Source: an uncultured Lachnospiraceae bacterium | GTDB lineage: Bacteria; Bacillota; Clostridia; Lachnospirales; Lachnospiraceae | Assembly: GCA_949743325.1 (NCBI GenBank) | Contig: CATJTQ010000130.1 | Location: 124,001-188,000, forward strand | Direction of reading: 5' to 3' | DNA length: 64,000 nt | Shown here: positions 44,145-52,920 of the stretch, piece after piece | How positions within the stretch are numbered: the first letter of the stretch is position 1 | How the letters are laid out: each line of letters starts with the position of its first letter | The notes under the pieces: generated by a model | Database searches by the model: none | The model's input: only the letters and a program-made list of their open reading frames with translations | What the model was told of the DNA's origin: nothing | Translations under genes and position numbers: made by a program

Positions 44145-44738
44145 TTATTTATCTAATTTAAACTTACTAAGCTTTTCCATAATTTCATCATTACGACTTT
44201 TCACATTATCTATCTCTAATTTAATATCATTTAAAACATCAATAAAATAATTCTTACTCTCATCTGTTTCGTTATAATTTAACATGAGATTCATCATTTT
44301 ATTAGTAATTAATTCGAGTTGTTCTAAAATTTTCTTTATCAATACTAAATTCTTGTAATAAGTTATCTCAAAATACTTATCCAATTGCTTTACATCTTCA
44401 GAACTTTCTGCAGAAATAATATAATTAGCTAATATGATAAAAAATTCTTTATTGTTTGGCTTATCAATTATTTTATTGCCGCATATAAGTTTTAACATCT
44501 CTTTATCCTCGGTTTTCCATATTACATTTACAACAGTTCTTATATTTCTCTCCACACATCTCCATGAAGTCTGAAACTTAAAAGCAATGTCCATATACAA
44601 TGATTTAGAAATATACTGCAGACATGTACTGTCATGAATAGTACGAACTACACCATACACAACAAACTTATATCCTATATAAGACTGATTCACTCCAAGT
44701 TGCGAAAGCACTTTCATTACCTCTCTTTGATAATTCAT
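44145..44738 (-). CDS. Receiver-less Spo0A C-terminal-like DNA-binding protein
   Basis: 197 residues. The first 115 match the Spo0A effector domain: LGVNQSYIGYKFVVYGVVRT, KSLYMDIAFKFQTSWRCVER (recognition-helix region, Spo0A has SRVERAIRHAIE) and NIRTVVNVIWKTED, DKPNNKEFFIILANYI. No receiver domain precedes it, so it cannot be phospho-controlled in the usual way. The C-terminal 80 residues form a predicted coiled coil (MLNYNETDESKNYFIDVLND), perhaps for dimerisation. It is divergent from the serine recombinase gene with a 16-bp palindrome between. It could regulate the recombinase or sporulation promoters carrying 0A-box-like sites. Confidence 0.8.
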   Translation of the reverse strand: MNYQREVMKVLSQLGVNQSYIGYKFVVYGVVRTIHDSTCLQYISKSLYMDIAFKFQTSWRCVERNIRTVVNVIWKTEDKEMLKLICGNKIIDKPNNKEFFIILANYIISAESSEDVKQLDKYFEITYYKNLVLIKKILEQLELITNKMMNLMLNYNETDESKNYFIDVLNDIKLEIDNVKSRNDEIMEKLSKFKLDK

Positions 44739-44835
44739 AATATCATACCTCCCCTAAAAGTATAAAAAATATTAGTCACAATTTGTAAGTTATCACAAAA
44801 AGCGCTTTCTATATTTATGATAAAATTAAAACTGT

Positions 44836-44851
44836 GATTATAATTATAATC
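44836..44851. promoter_or_regulatory. 16-bp perfect palindrome between divergent genes (operator candidate)
   Basis: GATTATAATTATAATC is its own reverse complement. It lies between the Spo0A-C-like regulator and the serine recombinase, where a dimeric autoregulator would bind. AT-only composition weakens the case. Confidence 0.35.
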
Positions 44852-45027
44852 GTAATATTATGGTAAAAAAATATCAATAATTATTAACTATTATTATAAA
44901 TTATCATTAATTCTGCATATATATTATATATAGTACAACTTAATAATAAGCAAAACCTTCCGCAGACTAGCTGCTTTATAAAATTATTTTCCTAATTGCA
45001 CGCGGAAGAAAATAGGAGAAAAATAAA

Positions 45028-46500
45028 ATGAAAGAAAATTTAAAAACTAAGAACTGTTTTGCATATATCCGAGTATCTACAGACGACCAGCTTGAATACT
45101 CCCCAGATTCACAAGAAAGATTATTAAAAGAATATGCTGATAAACATAATATGCTGATCACAAATATTTTTAAAGACTTAGGAATCAGCGGCAGAAATGC
45201 TAATAAGAGACCCAAATTCCAAGAAATGATCACTCGTGCAAAAAAAGGAGAATGCCAGGCAATACTTGTATGGAAATTTTCAAGATTTGCAAGAAATCAG
45301 GAAGAATCTGTTATATATAAAAGTATGCTCCGCCGTGTCGGAGTCGAAGTAATAAGCATTTCAGAAGAACTTCCTGAAGACTGGCTGGCTTCACATCTGG
45401 TTGAGGCTGTATACGAAATAATGGATGAACAATATAGCCGTAATTTATCAACAGAAGTAAAACGCGGCATGACACAAAAAGCAATGGAAGGCGGATATAA
45501 TGGCATTATACCTATTGGTTACATTAAAGAAAACGGAGCAGATAAAATACCAGTTCCTGACCCAGTATACAGTCCTATTATACAGCGTATTTTTAAAGAA
45601 TATATAGACGGCAGGCCGGCTTCTGATATTGCTTTCATATTAAACAAAGAAGGTTTTAGAACAAAACGCGGTAATAAATTTGAACTGAGAAATATAAATT
45701 ACATTATTCAAAATCCATTTTATATTGGTTATATAAGATTTAATTACTTTGATCGTGAAACAAAAAAATATAAAGAAAACCCTATAATAACAAAAGCTCA
45801 GCATAAGCCTATAATTGAAAAAGATGTTTTTGAAGAAGCAAACAAAAAATTTAAATTAACACATGCAAAAAAAAGCAAACCGAGAACCGCTGCTTCAGTG
45901 CGTCATTGGCTGTCAGGAATTGTACGCTGCTCGGTATGCGGTGGTTCTCTTGGCTACTCAGCAAAGACATCAAGCGTAAAAGTAGCTCATTTTCAATGCT
46001 GGAAAGCTTCTAAAGGTCAATGCAGTTCTCTTTCATACTGCAATGCTGCACTTATGGAATATAATGTAATAGAAGGACTCAGAAACATTTTAATATCTGA
46101 CGCTGTAAAATATACAAAAATTACATCCGATCACAAAAAAAATACTGGAGAGAATTATTACTTAAATACACTAAAATCTCTTGAAAAAAAAGAACTCCGA
46201 ATTAAAGAAGCATACATAAATGGTATAGATACTATTGAAGAATATAAAAGCAACAAAGAAATGATACAAAATGAAAAATTAAATATACAGCAGAAACTGG
46301 ATGAAATCAAGAAAAAAAACAGAAAACAATTCAACACAGATAATAATGTAAACCCAAAAATATCTGACATATTAGAACTTCTTCAATCCGACTGCGACTA
46401 TGTAACAAAAGCAAACAGCCTCAGAGCTATTATAGACAAAATCGTGTATAATAAAGCTGAAAATTCACTACATTTTTACCTGTATACAGATATAAATTAA
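45028..46500 (+). CDS. Large serine recombinase (site-specific integrase/excisionase)
   Basis: 490 residues. The N-terminal resolvase domain has the catalytic Ser in CFAYIRVSTDDQ and further active-site arginines in WKFSRFARNQEES. A recombinase domain (IIPIGYIKENGADKIPV onward) and a zinc ribbon follow (Cys pair in VRCSVCGGSLGYS, and CW and C further on), then a coiled coil (about 375-440). This is the architecture of phage integrases, transposon recombinases and SpoIVCA-type enzymes that excise elements from spore genes. RBS AGGAGA. It ends 117 bp from the remains of cotJC on the opposite strand, so the recombination site probably lies between or in cotJC. Confidence 0.93.
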   Translation: MKENLKTKNCFAYIRVSTDDQLEYSPDSQERLLKEYADKHNMLITNIFKDLGISGRNANKRPKFQEMITRAKKGECQAILVWKFSRFARNQEESVIYKSMLRRVGVEVISISEELPEDWLASHLVEAVYEIMDEQYSRNLSTEVKRGMTQKAMEGGYNGIIPIGYIKENGADKIPVPDPVYSPIIQRIFKEYIDGRPASDIAFILNKEGFRTKRGNKFELRNINYIIQNPFYIGYIRFNYFDRETKKYKENPIITKAQHKPIIEKDVFEEANKKFKLTHAKKSKPRTAASVRHWLSGIVRCSVCGGSLGYSAKTSSVKVAHFQCWKASKGQCSSLSYCNAALMEYNVIEGLRNILISDAVKYTKITSDHKKNTGENYYLNTLKSLEKKELRIKEAYINGIDTIEEYKSNKEMIQNEKLNIQQKLDEIKKKNRKQFNTDNNVNPKISDILELLQSDCDYVTKANSLRAIIDKIVYNKAENSLHFYLYTDIN

Positions 46501-46616
46501 TTTTAATAGAACAAATAGACAACAAATTACATCATCATCAAATATCACAGTAGTCTTTTGCTCCAATGTTTGTGGGTATTAAACCAAAATCAGCAATATA
46601 TAAAACAATTTATATT

Positions 46617-46733
46617 TTAGTAATCAGCTGCCGAATACAGTCCGCCATACTGACTTATGATAGCTCTTGCAATTTTAGGATTTTTCTGTGTTATGTTAAC
46701 AGGAAACTCTAATCTTTTTTCATAATTCCACAT
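46617..46733 (-). pseudogene. cotJC: Truncated cotJC (manganese-catalase-like spore coat protein), 38 codons left
   Basis: An open frame starting 2-3 bp after the cotJB stop reads MWNYEKRLEFPVNITQKNP and continues to ISQYGGLYSAADY, then stops. The first 31 residues match the start of CotJC (Bacillus MWVYEKKLQYPVK... IEQYGG), which normally has about 190 residues. Agreement ends at QYGG and the rest is missing. The RBS AAGGGGAG is inside the end of cotJB, as in a normal cotJABC operon. The serine recombinase gene lies just beyond. I find no C-terminal cotJC piece elsewhere in the window. Confidence 0.8.
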
Positions 46734-46736
46734 ATA

Positions 46737-47006
46737 TTAACAATCTCCCCTTTCCCATGGCCATTTATCTTTAACCCATTTCCAGTAGTCTTCTTCACAG
46801 TTAACCTCATCAAGCGTTAACGGGGTAAACCGGCTGCTGTACTCTGCAAGGGCTTCTCTTCTCATTTTAAGAAAATGATTATAATATTCCATAGCTTCTT
46901 TATCTTCTGGGTGAGTATCAAGATAAAGAGCAGTTTCGCAAAGTGTAAAACTAATCATATCAATCCATACTAACATCTGCTGCTGATTAGGACGATTCTG
47001 CATCAT
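46737..47006 (-). CDS. cotJB: Spore coat protein CotJB
   Basis: 89 residues, matching the CotJB family: QQQMLVWIDMISFTLCETAL, then YLDTHPEDKEAMEYYNHFLK and a C-terminal DYWKWVKDKWPWERGDC (conserved tryptophans). It is made in the mother cell and acts in assembly of the spore coat. It overlaps the cotJA stop (ATGA-type overlap) and precedes truncated cotJC. In spore formers the operon is expected to be SigE dependent; I did not identify the promoter. Confidence 0.92.
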   Translation of the reverse strand: MMQNRPNQQQMLVWIDMISFTLCETALYLDTHPEDKEAMEYYNHFLKMRREALAEYSSRFTPLTLDEVNCEEDYWKWVKDKWPWERGDC

Positions 47007-47188
47007 TTTCTTACCCCCTTACATCCTAAAAATGGTTTATCCAATTCAGGGAAAATTGTACCTTGACGAAATGCCTTATCCGCTTCATATACATTACCCC
47101 AATATTGCCATGGTACATATGCCATTGCAACAGGGAAATTATCAATTGATTTCCAACTATCACTCTGACAGCTATACTTATTATTCAT
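47003..47188 (-). CDS. cotJA: Spore coat-associated protein CotJA
   Basis: 61 residues, matching CotJA by FPVAMAYVPWQYWGNVYEAD and the C-terminal FRQGTIFPELDKPFLGCKG. First gene of the cotJ operon; the stop overlaps the cotJB start. A terminator for cinA on the same strand lies upstream, so cotJA must have its own promoter. Confidence 0.92.
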   Translation of the reverse strand: MNNKYSCQSDSWKSIDNFPVAMAYVPWQYWGNVYEADKAFRQGTIFPELDKPFLGCKGVRK

Positions 47189-47316
47189 AAAGCCTCCAAG
47201 TTTTCTTTGTTCTCTTTATACTTTATGAAAATATATTAAAAATGTGCAATAAACAAATCTAACCTTGCATAAATTAAATTATACATACATAAATAATCCT
47301 CTTACTTTATTGCCAA

Positions 47317-47373
47317 ATAAAAAAGAATTGCAGGATAAATATATTATAAATACATATCATTATCCTACAATTC
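47317..47373 (-). terminator. Terminator after cinA
   Basis: GAATTGCAGGATAA (47325-47338) pairs with TTATCCTACAATTC (47360-47373) with one mismatch. A T-rich tail (TTTTTTATTT) follows on the minus strand. Confidence 0.75.
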
Positions 47374-47431
47374 CAAATATAATTTTCTCAAGTGTGAAAA
47401 TAAATCACTGACAGAAATAAATTATAGCAAT

Positions 47432-48715
47432 TTACTTTTTCTTTTCTTTTTTCTCTGATTTTTCTAAATCTAAAACCATTTTTCTTAACATTATAAGTCC
47501 TTTAGCCACTGAACTGTGACGATTCTTATCCCTTGTACCTGTAAATCTAAACTCTTCAACATTAGTTTTTCCATTTAAATAACAAGCTATATATACAAGA
47601 CCTACCGGTTTATCATCTGTTCCACCCTCTGGTCCTGCCACTCCTGTTATTGCAACAGCTGCATCTGCCTTTGCTGCAGTTGCACCACCTTTGGCCATCT
47701 CCTTAGCAACCTTTTCACTAACAGCTCCATATTTTTTCAATGTTGCTTTCTGAACACCTACCAGACGATGCTTTGCTTTATTTGAATAAGTTATATAACC
47801 TTGCTTAAATACATCAGAAGCCCCAGAAACATTTATTATTCTTCCTGAAAAAAGTCCTCCGGTACAAGATTCAACCGCAGTTAAAGTCAAATCTCTTTTC
47901 TTTAACATCTTAACAACCGCATCCTCAAGGGTTTCCTTCTCATCAGTACTATAAACATAATCTCCAAAACGTTTCTGTAAATCTTCAACAACCGGTCTAA
48001 TCATCTTCTTTGCCTCATTTTCATTTGAAGCCTTTGCTGTTATGCGAAGATGTACCTCGTCCATTTTGGCATACGGCGCAATAGTTGGATTCTTCTGTTC
48101 TTTTATTAAATCTGCAATTTCAGTCTCCACAAGACTCTCACCCATACCGCATATTTTAACGGTAACTGAATAAATAACTTCATCACTTAACTTACTAAGA
48201 TAAGGCTTTATATCATTCTCAAACATTTTTTTCATTTCATTAGGCGGACCTGGAAGCAATATAATTCTCTTTATATTCTTATCCTTCTTCTCTTCTATAA
48301 TAAGTCCGGGAGCTGTACCATTTTTATTGTCAATAACTATTGACCCTTTAGGTACTAAAGCCTGTTTCCAATTATTTTTAGATACTTTTACCCTTTTTCT
48401 TTTTTCAAAATATTCTATTATCAGTTTCTTTGTATGTTCATCCTCCACAAGCTCCCGCTCTAAAACTTTCGCTGCAGCATCCTTAGTGAGATCATCTTTC
48501 GTTGGACCTAACCCGCCAGTTAGAATAATAATATCAGAACGTTTCATAGCTGTTTTTATAGTATCTTTTAACCTCTTCTCATTGTCTCCGACAACAGACT
48601 GATAATAAAGAGACAAACCAAGTGATGCACATTGTTCTGCAAGATATGCAGCATTAGTATTTACAATATTTCCTAGCAATATCTCTGTTCCTACACTTAC
48701 TAATTCAACAACCAT
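47432..48715 (-). CDS. cinA: CinA, competence/damage-inducible protein (NMN amidohydrolase)
   Basis: 427 residues. An N-terminal molybdopterin-binding-like domain (VELVSVGTEILLGNIVNTNA; ILTGGLGPTKDDLTKDA) is followed by a C-terminal CinA amidase domain (TAVESCTGGLFSGRIINVSG; VAITGVAGPEGGTDDKPVG). CinA C-terminal domains deamidate nicotinamide mononucleotide in NAD recycling. It is third in a rimO-pgsA-cinA operon, beginning 2 bp after pgsA; in many Firmicutes the same pgsA-cinA pair precedes recA, which is not found here. Confidence 0.95.
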   Translation of the reverse strand: MVVELVSVGTEILLGNIVNTNAAYLAEQCASLGLSLYYQSVVGDNEKRLKDTIKTAMKRSDIIILTGGLGPTKDDLTKDAAAKVLERELVEDEHTKKLIIEYFEKRKRVKVSKNNWKQALVPKGSIVIDNKNGTAPGLIIEEKKDKNIKRIILLPGPPNEMKKMFENDIKPYLSKLSDEVIYSVTVKICGMGESLVETEIADLIKEQKNPTIAPYAKMDEVHLRITAKASNENEAKKMIRPVVEDLQKRFGDYVYSTDEKETLEDAVVKMLKKRDLTLTAVESCTGGLFSGRIINVSGASDVFKQGYITYSNKAKHRLVGVQKATLKKYGAVSEKVAKEMAKGGATAAKADAAVAITGVAGPEGGTDDKPVGLVYIACYLNGKTNVEEFRFTGTRDKNRHSSVAKGLIMLRKMVLDLEKSEKKEKKK

Positions 48716-48717
48716 TC

Positions 48718-49272
48718 TTATCTGCTCCCTTCCGTGAGAACCTTTTTATTTTTTAACATATAATCAATAAGAGATACAACAGTTAAAATAACTGCTATAT
48801 AAGTAATTGCAATAGTTACATACTGAACTGCAGTATTCTGTATATCAACTATAAGAAGAACTATCATTATCATCTGTGATACTGTCTTAAACTTTCCCCA
48901 ATAACTTGCAGCTATAACTACGCCATTGTCCGATGCTACAAGACGAAATCCGCTAATAATAAACTCTCTTGCAATAATCACAATAACAACCCATGCCGCA
49001 AGCTGATTAGTCTCAACAAGACAGATAAGCGCAGAGCAGACTAAGAGTTTATCTGCAAGAGGATCCATAAATTTCCCAAAATTTGTAACAAGATTGTCTC
49101 TCCTTGCTAAATATCCATCTAAGAAATCAGTAAAACTTGCAATAATAAATATAGCAACTGCAATATATTTTCCAGCCGCGCCGATATATTCAGACAGATT
49201 AACTAACATAAAAAAAACAAAAAAAGGAATCATAATAACTCTAAGAGTAGTAAGTTTATTTGGTAAATTCAT
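48718..49272 (-). CDS. pgsA: CDP-diacylglycerol-glycerol-3-phosphate 3-phosphatidyltransferase
   Basis: 184 residues with four or five membrane helices. It forms phosphatidylglycerol phosphate. The CDP-alcohol phosphatidyltransferase signature is present: DFLDGYLARRDNLVTNFGKF followed by MDPLADK (DGx2AR-x8-Gx3Dx3D). The N-terminal NLPNKLTTLRVIMIPFFV is typical. It overlaps the end of rimO by 17 bp and precedes cinA by 2 bp. Confidence 0.95.
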   Translation of the reverse strand: MNLPNKLTTLRVIMIPFFVFFMLVNLSEYIGAAGKYIAVAIFIIASFTDFLDGYLARRDNLVTNFGKFMDPLADKLLVCSALICLVETNQLAAWVVIVIIAREFIISGFRLVASDNGVVIAASYWGKFKTVSQMIMIVLLIVDIQNTAVQYVTIAITYIAVILTVVSLIDYMLKNKKVLTEGSR

Positions 49273-50593
49273 TATATATCTCTCCTATCAAATCATATTC
49301 TAAGGCTCCAGTAATTTTTACATTAACAAAATCACCTGTCATCAAATCTTCATCTGTATTTACAAAGACATATCCGTCAACATCAGGCGCGTCTCTATAA
49401 CTTCTTGCAATGTAAGCATTTTCATCTGAAACTTTACCTTCAATCATAACAGTCATAACTTTGCCAATAAACGAACCCGATTTATCTATGGAGACTTCCT
49501 GCTGTAATTCCATCAGCTCATCTCTCCAATCATCCTTAACTTGCTCATCTACCTGATTAGGCATACAGGCTGCCGGTGTATCTTCTTCAGGAGAATATGA
49601 AAAGACCCCAAGTCTGTCAAACTCCATCTCATCGACAAACTGCATCAACTCTTCATGCTGTATATCTGTTTCACCCGGAAAGCCTGCAATCAAGGTAGTG
49701 CGTATACATATATCAGGAATCTCTTCTCTTAATTTGATGATAATATTTTTAAGCTGATGTTTTGTCATTTTTCTTCCCATTCGTTTTAATATATCATCAT
49801 TAGCATGCTGAATAGGCAAATCAAGATAATTACATATTTTCTTCTCTTCTTTAATAACATCTATTAACTCTGATGTAATCTCCTCAGGATAGCAATACAT
49901 TATCCTTATCCAATACAAACCATTAATTTTACAAAGCTCTCTTAGAAGTTTTGGTAAACTTTTGCTTCCATATATATCAATTCCATACATACTTGTCTCC
50001 TGAGCAACAAGTATAATCTCTTTTACTCCTAAAGTTACGAGTTCTTTTGCCTGTCTGATAATATACTCAATAGGTATACTTCTATATTCTCCCCGTATTT
50101 TAGGGATTATGCAATATGTACAATGTTTATTGCATCCCTCCGCAATTTTTAAATAAGCGTAATGTCCTCCAGTTGTGATAATTCTTTTATCATTCACAAG
50201 CGGAAGTCTATTTATATTATCTATTTTTACATCAGTTTTTCCATTTAATGCTGTTCTGATTGCAACTGCAATTTTATCATAATTTGAAGTACCAAGAATA
50301 ACATCAACCTCGGGAATTTGATCAATTATCTCCCTATTGTAACGCTGAGCCAGACAACCTGTAACAATCAATACCTTACAGATTCCGGATTTTTTATACT
50401 CCGCCATCTCAAGAATAGTATCTACACTTTCTTTTTTAGCATCATTTATAAAACAGCAGGTATTTATTACAATAACCTCAGCCTCTGTCTCATTGTTGGT
50501 AAACTCAAAATCTTCTCTTGATAAAATTCCCATCATAGATTCTGTATCAACCAGATTTTTATCACAACCAAGTGATACGAACATTAATTTCAT
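49256..50593 (-). CDS. rimO: Ribosomal protein S12 methylthiotransferase RimO
   Basis: 445 residues. It is a radical SAM enzyme that methylthiolates an aspartate of ribosomal protein S12. The N-terminal UPF0004 domain has cysteines in VSLGCDKNLVDTE, VINTCCFINDAK and VTGCLAQRY. The radical SAM CxxxCxxC is in GCNKHCTYCIIPKIRG, and a TRAM domain is at the C-terminus. LGCDKNLVD distinguishes RimO from MiaB. First gene of the operon with pgsA and cinA; a terminator for rpoZ lies upstream. Confidence 0.95.
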   Translation of the reverse strand: MKLMFVSLGCDKNLVDTESMMGILSREDFEFTNNETEAEVIVINTCCFINDAKKESVDTILEMAEYKKSGICKVLIVTGCLAQRYNREIIDQIPEVDVILGTSNYDKIAVAIRTALNGKTDVKIDNINRLPLVNDKRIITTGGHYAYLKIAEGCNKHCTYCIIPKIRGEYRSIPIEYIIRQAKELVTLGVKEIILVAQETSMYGIDIYGSKSLPKLLRELCKINGLYWIRIMYCYPEEITSELIDVIKEEKKICNYLDLPIQHANDDILKRMGRKMTKHQLKNIIIKLREEIPDICIRTTLIAGFPGETDIQHEELMQFVDEMEFDRLGVFSYSPEEDTPAACMPNQVDEQVKDDWRDELMELQQEVSIDKSGSFIGKVMTVMIEGKVSDENAYIARSYRDAPDVDGYVFVNTDEDLMTGDFVNVKITGALEYDLIGEIYNEFTK

Positions 50594-50611
50594 GAAAAAT
50601 ATCCTTTCCCA

Positions 50612-50650
50612 AAAACTTGAAAGGGCATTCCAAACGGAAATGCCCTTTCA
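50612..50650 (-). terminator. Terminator between rpoZ and rimO
   Basis: TGAAAGGGCATT (50618-50629) pairs perfectly with AATGCCCTTTCA (50639-50650), followed on the minus strand by GTTTTTGGG. It closes the yicC-remA-gmk-rpoZ operon. Confidence 0.8.
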
Positions 50651-50655
50651 TCTAT

Positions 50656-50910
50656 CTAATCGTTAAGTGTATCATCCTCGCTCACAATTCTGACAAGGTT
50701 ATTATCAAACTCATCAATAGACAATGAAAGAGGTTTTTCTCCTTCTTTAATATGTCTGCCATTAGGCATTCCATTCTCTTCAATAATCTGTCTTGCCCTT
50801 TTACTTGTAGCAATAACAATAGAATAACGGCTGTTAATTACAGGTGTTTCTCCTTCTTCTACCTCACTGTTGACAATATTCATTAAGTCGCTATAAGATG
50901 GATGTAACAT
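50656..50910 (-). CDS. rpoZ: DNA-directed RNA polymerase omega subunit
   Basis: 84 residues. The omega motif is visible: SRYSIVIATSKRARQIIEEN, following MLHPSYSDLMN. It helps assemble the RNA polymerase core. Location 2 bp after gmk is the standard Firmicute gmk-rpoZ arrangement. The C-terminal tail is acidic. Confidence 0.93.
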   Translation of the reverse strand: MLHPSYSDLMNIVNSEVEEGETPVINSRYSIVIATSKRARQIIEENGMPNGRHIKEGEKPLSLSIDEFDNNLVRIVSEDDTLND

Positions 50911-50912
50911 AA

Positions 50913-51545
50913 TTATTCTCCTTTCGCAAACTGCTTTAAGTCTTTATTGATTGTTTCAATAAACTCTTTATTTCGAAACGCCGCCGCGTGTTCGCACTGA
51001 ATTGTATTATGAATCTGTTCTACACATTGTTCTAAATTATCATTTACAATAATTATATCATATTTATCCATATAGAATGACTCTTCATAAGCTCTAGAAA
51101 GCCTCTGTTCTATTACTTCATCCGTCTCAGTTCCTCTGTTGACAAGACGGCTTTTTAGTTCCTGCGCTGAAGGTGGCGTCAAAAATATCAAAAGAGTATC
51201 TGGAAATTTATCTTTTACTTTCAAAGCACCCTGAAGTTCAATCTCCAATATAACATCTTTTCCCATATTCAACTGTTTCTCAACATAAGCCTTAGGTGTG
51301 CCGTAATAGTGATTCACATAACATGCATATTCAATAAGTGCATCATCTGCAATCATATTCTCAAACTCTTCATTTGACTTAAAAAAATAATGGACTCCTT
51401 CTTCTTCACCTTGTCTCGGTACTCTTGTCGTAGCAGAAACTGATAATGCATAGTTGTCATACTTCTCCATAAGTTTATTAACTACAGTTCCTTTACCTGC
51501 CCCTGAAAATCCTGAAATGACTACAAGTATTCCTCTATCACTCAT
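50913..51545 (-). CDS. gmk: Guanylate kinase
   Basis: It phosphorylates GMP to GDP. About 210 residues from the ATG at 51545 (an open extension to 51569 also exists). The P-loop is VISGFSGAGKGTVVNKL. Guanylate-binding and lid segments are VSATTRVPRQGEEEGVHYFF and SRLVNRGTETDEVIEQRL. The start overlaps the remA stop by 8 bp, so the pair is translationally coupled. RBS GAAGGGAG lies within remA. Confidence 0.95.
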   Translation of the reverse strand: MSDRGILVVISGFSGAGKGTVVNKLMEKYDNYALSVSATTRVPRQGEEEGVHYFFKSNEEFENMIADDALIEYACYVNHYYGTPKAYVEKQLNMGKDVILEIELQGALKVKDKFPDTLLIFLTPPSAQELKSRLVNRGTETDEVIEQRLSRAYEESFYMDKYDIIIVNDNLEQCVEQIHNTIQCEHAAAFRNKEFIETINKDLKQFAKGE

Positions 51546-51825
51546 TGTCAATACTGCTCCCTTCATCAAATCTTAATTTTCCGGAATGTTCTCCAATGTA
51601 TCTTCCCGCCAAAGTATCAGGCTGCAATGCAGATAGTACAATATGATCTGTTTCAAGTATTATAATAGACTTAGTCCTTCGCCCCTGTGTTCCATCAATC
51701 ACTCTCGATTCTTCTTTTGCATTTTGAATAAGCCTCTTAGCAGGAGCTGAATCCGGATTGATAACAGAAATTACTTTATCAAAATTAACTACATTCCCAA
51801 AGCCAATATTTACCAGTTGACCCAT
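51538..51825 (-). CDS. remA: RemA-family regulator (DUF370)
   Basis: 95 residues from the ATG at 51825 (AAAGAGGT upstream). The family opening is MGQLVNIGFGNVVNFDKVIS, followed by the RDGTQGRRTKS-like segment RVIDGTQGRRTKSIIIL. In Bacillus subtilis RemA is a DNA-binding activator of matrix genes, and the yicC(yloC)-remA-gmk-rpoZ order there is the same as here. The C-terminal tail is longer than the Bacillus protein. Confidence 0.92.
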   Translation of the reverse strand: MGQLVNIGFGNVVNFDKVISVINPDSAPAKRLIQNAKEESRVIDGTQGRRTKSIIILETDHIVLSALQPDTLAGRYIGEHSGKLRFDEGSSIDNE

Positions 51826-51841
51826 ACAAAAGACCTCTTTT

Positions 51842-52720
51842 CTACTCAATGTTCTGAATCTGCTCACGAATTTTCTCTATTTCTGTCTTAATAATAATTC
51901 CATGATCTGTAATATCAAGATTACCCGATTTAGAAAGAATAGTGTTAGCCTCTCTATTCATCTCCTGTACTATAAAGTCCAATTTCCTTCCAATATTTTC
52001 TTCCTCATTAATAATCTTTTTAATAGAGTTAATATGACTTTTTAATCTTACTATTTCTTCATCTACACAAACTTTATCTGCAAATATTGCAACTTCTGTA
52101 AGAATTCTGCTCTGCTCAATACCTGCTCCCTCCAGAAGATTATTAAGTTTTTCTTCCAGCTTCTGCTGATGATATTCTACAATTTCAGGGGATCTCTCCT
52201 CTATGTACATAATCTCAGATGATAACAGTTCCAGTTTAGAGAGTAAATCTTCTTTCAAATTCTCACCCTCAATATTTCTTGACACTACAAGCTGTTTAAC
52301 AGCACCCTCAACTGCCACCTTTATATGTTTTAATATTAAGTCTTTGTCCATATCTGCTTCTTCCATAATAAATACTTCAGGAAATTCAGATAATTTTGAG
52401 ACAGTAATATCAAACGGCAAGTCAAATTCATCTGACATCTCTTTTATTGCATTGACATACTGGCTAGTTATATTTGAATTATATCTAATAGAACAACTTC
52501 CCTCTGTTAAATCTTCATAAGAAATAAAAAGCTCAATTTTACCTCTATTGATAAATTTCTTTACAACATTTCGTATATCAGCTTCAAACATATTAAATTT
52601 CTTTGGCATCCTGACGCTAAAATCAAAATATCTGTGATTAACTGTCTTTATTTCCACAATATATTTTTTTCCGTTATCTGTATATTCATAACGTCCAAAA
52701 CCTGTCATACTCTGTATCAT
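51842..52720 (-). CDS. YicC/YloC-family endoribonuclease
   Basis: 292 residues from the ATG at 52720 (GAAGGA upstream; the frame is open to 52810). The family start is MIQSMTGFGRYEY, followed by VEIKTVNHRYFDFSVRMPKK. The C-terminal DUF1732 has GRKLDFIVQEMNREANTILS. Related YicC/YloC proteins are RNases acting on small RNAs. First gene of the operon with remA, gmk and rpoZ. A weak terminator at 52833-52879 separates it from the DUF1540 gene. Confidence 0.93.
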   Translation of the reverse strand: MIQSMTGFGRYEYTDNGKKYIVEIKTVNHRYFDFSVRMPKKFNMFEADIRNVVKKFINRGKIELFISYEDLTEGSCSIRYNSNITSQYVNAIKEMSDEFDLPFDITVSKLSEFPEVFIMEEADMDKDLILKHIKVAVEGAVKQLVVSRNIEGENLKEDLLSKLELLSSEIMYIEERSPEIVEYHQQKLEEKLNNLLEGAGIEQSRILTEVAIFADKVCVDEEIVRLKSHINSIKKIINEEENIGRKLDFIVQEMNREANTILSKSGNLDITDHGIIIKTEIEKIREQIQNIE

Positions 52721-52832
52721 TACTATCTCGTCCTTCAAAAATTTTGTTATGTCATATATTAACATTCCTAAAAAAGCCGACACTACAGCATTGTTTATAT
52801 AATAACGCATTATTTAAATGTAGTCAAGTTTA

Positions 52833-52879
52833 AAATAACCTTCCTCTGAAAGTATTACACTTTAAGAAAAAGGTTATTT
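52833..52879 (-). terminator. Terminator after the DUF1540 gene
   Basis: AAATAACCTT (52833-52842) pairs perfectly with AAGGTTATTT (52870-52879). It lies 42 bp after the stop codon; T-rich on both sides. Confidence 0.65.
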
Positions 52880-52920
52880 GTGCAAATTATTTTTAGTAGA
52901 AAGACAATTTTAAATGCATA

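Noticed and set aside
43847..44156. Overlapping open frames on both strands across the 42-bp repeats (79, 95 and 78 codons)
   Set aside because: The repeat length is a multiple of three, so frames stay open by construction. No RBS or homology supports a gene, and the terminator of the neighbouring gene lies within.
36169..46616. tRNA gene or direct-repeat attachment site bounding the accessory region
   Set aside because: I could not find a tRNA-like fold or a convincing matching core pair by eye, so no island ends are claimed beyond the gene content.
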